NCBI GenBank assembly: GCA_025453715.1
Contig: JALOPT010000069.1
Span: 1-7,748 of the forward strand
Direction of reading: 5' to 3'
DNA length: 7,748 nucleotides
DNA from: Methanoregulaceae archaeon
GTDB lineage: Archaea > Halobacteriota > Methanomicrobia > Methanomicrobiales > Methanospirillaceae
Shown piece after piece: positions 5,802 through 7,748 of the stretch (the stretch's first letter is position 1; each line of letters begins with the position of its first letter). Under the pieces are notes generated by a model. The model did no database searches, was not told where the DNA came from, and worked only from the letters and a program-made list of their open reading frames with translations. A program made the position numbers and the translations under genes.

Positions 5802-6338
5802 ATGAAGGAAAAAAATTTGGATACACTCCAAAATATTTTTATCTTTTCTAAGCATTTCAGTATTCTGATGGAGGATATTGACCGCCTTCTCATCTCCCCG
5901 AGAAAGGCCATGTATATAAAATTTATATACGAGAACCCGGATAACACCAAGACCACGGAAATAGCGGCACATTTCAGGGTGGACCCATCTACGGTAACGA
6001 AAACACTTACTGAACTGAGATCGATGGGCCTCCTGTCCCATGAGCCTTACCGGACCACAACTTTAACGAAAACAGGGGCTCATTATGCTGAATATCTTGT
6101 CAGAAGGCATAGGATTCTCGGGCTGGTACTCACCCACTACGGTCTCTCACCACAGGAAGCCTGCCAGGAGGCTGCCTTGTTTGAAAATTCAGTCTCAAAG
6201 GTAGTCATTGATTCAATGTGTCGCTCCATGGGCCACCCGATGATGGGTGTGTGCGGAAGAATTTCACATGATCCCTGTTGCTGCAATGGATTTGAACCGG
6301 CTCAGGAAGACCGCGATCTACAGTCGTCAATAAGATAG
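5802..6338 (+). CDS. DtxR/MntR-like metalloregulator with cysteine-rich C-terminus
   Basis: This is probably a metal-sensing repressor of the zinc-uptake genes that follow. The 178-residue protein has an N-terminal extension of about 30 residues, a winged helix (SPRKAMYIKFIYENP, then TKTTEIAAHFRVDPSTVTKTLTELRSMGLLSH) and the DtxR-type dimer region LTKTGAHYAEYLVRRHRILGLVL. By hand alignment to IdeR/DtxR, H79 is kept as H103, but E83 becomes G107, H98 becomes C121, C102 becomes A125 and H106 becomes N129; E105 is kept as E128. The usual PHG loop reads VCG (C151), followed by SHDPCCC (C159-C161). Metal binding has therefore probably shifted to thiolates. No SH3-like domain is present. ATG at 5802 or the adjoining GTG at 5799 may be the start; neither has a good Shine-Dalgarno sequence, and ATG 5868 is a weaker alternative. 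The znuA-like gene begins 65 nt downstream. Confidence 0.85.
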   Translation: MKEKNLDTLQNIFIFSKHFSILMEDIDRLLISPRKAMYIKFIYENPDNTKTTEIAAHFRVDPSTVTKTLTELRSMGLLSHEPYRTTTLTKTGAHYAEYLVRRHRILGLVLTHYGLSPQEACQEAALFENSVSKVVIDSMCRSMGHPMMGVCGRISHDPCCCNGFEPAQEDRDLQSSIR

Positions 6339-6348
6339 GGCCTGCATG

Positions 6349-6377
6349 AAATAATTTGGTTATGTACCAAAATAATT
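6349..6377. promoter_or_regulatory. Imperfect dyad and promoter region before znuA
   Basis: TTTGGT (6355-6360) and ACCAAA (6366-6371) form a perfect 6-bp inverted repeat around TATGT, and the symmetry continues outward with mismatches to about 6349-6377. AT-rich stretches that could act as TATA boxes (AAATAATTT near 6350, AAATAATTATT near 6370) lie within it, so a bound dimer would block transcription of the zinc-uptake genes. The neighbouring metalloregulator is the obvious candidate to bind it. This is inference from position and symmetry. Confidence 0.42.
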
Positions 6378-6403
6378 ATTCATTAATAAGAAATAAGGTT
6401 AAC

Positions 6404-7333
6404 ATGAAAATTACCAGAATTACCCTGATATTTGCCCTACTTATAGGAATCAGCACATTTTTAGCAGGGTGCTCCATGAATACCCCGCCAGTGGAGGATT
6501 CTGCCAAAATAAAAGTACTGGTAACGATATTACCCCAGGCTGGATATGTGAAGGCAGTAGGGGGAGACAGGGTTGAAGTCTTTGTCGCGGTACCTCCCGG
6601 TGCTGACCCTCATACCTATGATCCTTCAGCGCGGGACATGGTAGCATTTTCCAATGCCGATCTCTATTTCACGTTAGGAGAGGATATTCTCCCGTTGGAA
6701 GATACCCTGGCATCCAGGTTATCACAGATGAACCCCCGTATGAAGGTAATAGAGACCTCAGAAGGGATCGTACTCCTGACCGGTGAAGAAGAACACGGGG
6801 AAATTCAGGATCACGCAGTGGAAGCGGGGGAACATTCTCATGAAGGACCGGACCCTCACATCTGGGTCTCCTTAAAAAATATACCGATAATGGTGAATCA
6901 TATAAACGACGCACTTGTTATCTTAGATCCGGCATATGAACCCTATTACAAGGCTAACCGGGATTCATTTCTGAAAAATATTACCATAATGGATAACGAA
7001 GTTAGCACAATGTTAGAGAAAACAAAAGAGAAACAGTTTATCTCATCTCATGCCTCCTGGGGATATTTTGCCCGTGATTATGGGCTTTCGCAGGTGGTAA
7101 TCGGACACCCCGGAAAAGAAGTTACCTCGAAAGAGCTCGAAGCACTCATCCGGGATGCCCGTAGTAATGGAATTTCTATTATTGTCACAGAACCACAATA
7201 TAGTCACAGAGCGGCTGATATGATTTCTGATTCTATTAATGGTAGTGTTGTCGTGGCCGACCCTCTTGCACCGGATATGCCGCAGGAGCTGCAGAAATTT
7301 GCAAAGTTACTATCGGGGAATGGTCTTAATTGA
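6404..7333 (+). CDS. znuA: ZnuA-like zinc ABC transporter substrate-binding lipoprotein
   Basis: This cluster A-I binding protein captures zinc outside the membrane and delivers it to an ABC importer. I choose ATG 6404: AAGGTT lies just upstream, and the product starts with a lipoprotein signal, MKITR, a hydrophobic stretch (residues 6-20) and the lipobox LAGC with C23. The earlier in-frame TTG at 6356 would put 16 polar residues before the signal. The mature part has the expected ligands: H70 in GADPHTYDP, H152 in GPDPHIWVS, H216 in ISSHASWGYF and probably D286 in ADPLAP. Histidine at the third site, where manganese-type proteins have glutamate, points to zinc. Residues 128-147 form a short acidic, histidine-rich loop (EEEHGEIQDH, then EAGEHSHEG) typical of zinc proteins. 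TEPQYSHRAADMI (262-274) is another family signature. Length is 309 residues. The stop overlaps the ATPase start by 4 nt. Confidence 0.92.
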   Translation: MKITRITLIFALLIGISTFLAGCSMNTPPVEDSAKIKVLVTILPQAGYVKAVGGDRVEVFVAVPPGADPHTYDPSARDMVAFSNADLYFTLGEDILPLEDTLASRLSQMNPRMKVIETSEGIVLLTGEEEHGEIQDHAVEAGEHSHEGPDPHIWVSLKNIPIMVNHINDALVILDPAYEPYYKANRDSFLKNITIMDNEVSTMLEKTKEKQFISSHASWGYFARDYGLSQVVIGHPGKEVTSKELEALIRDARSNGISIIVTEPQYSHRAADMISDSINGSVVVADPLAPDMPQELQKFAKLLSGNGLN

Positions 7334-7748
7334 CTGAAGCAATTGCACTCGAACATGTGTATACCGAAATTGCGGGGCAGAATGTCCTTGAAGACATCAG
7401 CCTTGTCGTTAACGAGCGGGAGTTTTATGCAATTATCGGCCCGAACGGGGGAGGCAAGACGACCCTTATCAAGCTCATGCTTGGGCTAATTGAGCCTAAA
7501 GCAGGAAATGTTAAGATATTTGGAGGAACTCCATCAGAAAACAGGCGGTTTCTTGGGTATGTCCCCCAGTTCCACACGTTTGATTTTCATTACCCTATTA
7601 CACTTGAAGAGATGGTCGTTTCCGGACGGCTTGGAAATAAAAACCGGATTTTTACACGCTATACACAAGAGGACCGTAAAATAACAGAAGATGTATTAAT
7701 GACCCTGGGGATTTCTGACCTTTCCGGCCGTGAAATATCTGCCCTTTC
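7330..7748 (+). CDS. znuC: ZnuC-like zinc ABC transporter ATPase, 3'-partial
   Basis: This is the cytoplasmic ATPase that powers the importer served by the preceding binding protein. The start is inferred to be TTG at 7330, overlapping the znuA TGA as TTGA; it gives MTEAIALEHVYTEIAGQ, as expected for the family, and no ATG or GTG lies in a better position. The Shine-Dalgarno sequence is weak, which suits translational coupling. Visible motifs are the A-loop aromatic Y11 region (HVYTEI), Walker A GPNGGGKTT near residue 38-46, and the Q-loop in GYVPQFHTFD. The frame reaches the right edge after about 139 codons, at GREISALS, exactly where the LSGGQ signature should begin, so the signature, Walker B and H-loop lie outside. 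A ZnuB-type permease gene should follow. Manganese-type homologues look similar; zinc is inferred from the binding protein. Confidence 0.92.
   Translation, partial: MTEAIALEHVYTEIAGQNVLEDISLVVNEREFYAIIGPNGGGKTTLIKLMLGLIEPKAGNVKIFGGTPSENRRFLGYVPQFHTFDFHYPITLEEMVVSGRLGNKNRIFTRYTQEDRKITEDVLMTLGISDLSGREISAL

Noticed and set aside
5402..5956. 184-codon minus-strand ORF
   Set aside because: It lies opposite the PAS regulator and the start of the metalloregulator, both supported by domains. Its translation resembles no family and it has no start signals.
6356..6403. Upstream TTG start for the zinc-binding protein
   Set aside because: It would place 16 polar residues before a typical lipoprotein signal peptide, and it lies within the probable promoter dyad.
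1..7748. tRNA, rRNA, CRISPR array, insertion sequence or attachment site
   Set aside because: I saw no cloverleaf-like sequence, no regularly spaced repeats, no transposase frame and no terminal inverted repeats with target duplications.

Overview
The window looks like chromosomal DNA of a methanogenic archaeon, most likely of the order Methanomicrobiales; this is inference, with no database search behind it. The signs are archaeal start signals (GGTGA or GGTGG Shine-Dalgarno sequences about 6 nt before ATG), TATA-type promoters instead of -35/-10 boxes, T-tracts as terminators, and a winged-helix plus PAS regulator of a type I associate with methanogens. All main genes are on the + strand except one small gene at 4598-4870.

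Layout. (1) 1-2079: polyphosphate kinase (ppk1), lacking only its first few codons at the left edge. (2) 2198-4403: ruvC, ruvA, ruvB, the bacterial-type Holliday-junction resolvase and branch-migration motor. ruvA and ruvB overlap by ATGA; ruvC lies 137 nt before ruvA. (3) 4404-4597: a convergent intergenic region with a hairpin flanked by T-tracts on both strands, probably a bidirectional terminator. (4) 4598-4870, minus strand: a 90-residue protein of unknown function with a clear promoter and Shine-Dalgarno sequence. (5) 4871-5066: a very AT-rich divergent promoter region with a 19-nt dyad. (6) 5067-5624: a winged-helix/PAS one-component regulator. (7) 5625-5801: a promoter region holding a perfect tandem 12-nt repeat. 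(8) 5802-6338: a divergent DtxR/MntR-like metalloregulator with a cysteine-rich C-terminus. (9) 6404-7748: znuA-like zinc-binding lipoprotein and the start of the znuC-like ABC ATPase, which runs off the right edge just before its LSGGQ signature. A permease gene is expected beyond the edge.

How the genes fit together. RuvA loads RuvB on four-way junctions and RuvC cuts them, so 2198-4403 is one recombination-repair module. Regulator, binding protein and ATPase at 5802-7748 form a zinc-uptake module with its own probable metal sensor; dyads and repeats in front of the regulator and of znuA are candidate operators. ppk1 and the two unassigned genes between the modules show no clear functional link to them.

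The most interesting points are a complete ruvCAB set in what looks like an archaeon, the metal sensor whose canonical DtxR ligands are largely replaced while cysteines accumulate, and the small unknown minus-strand gene with strong expression signals.
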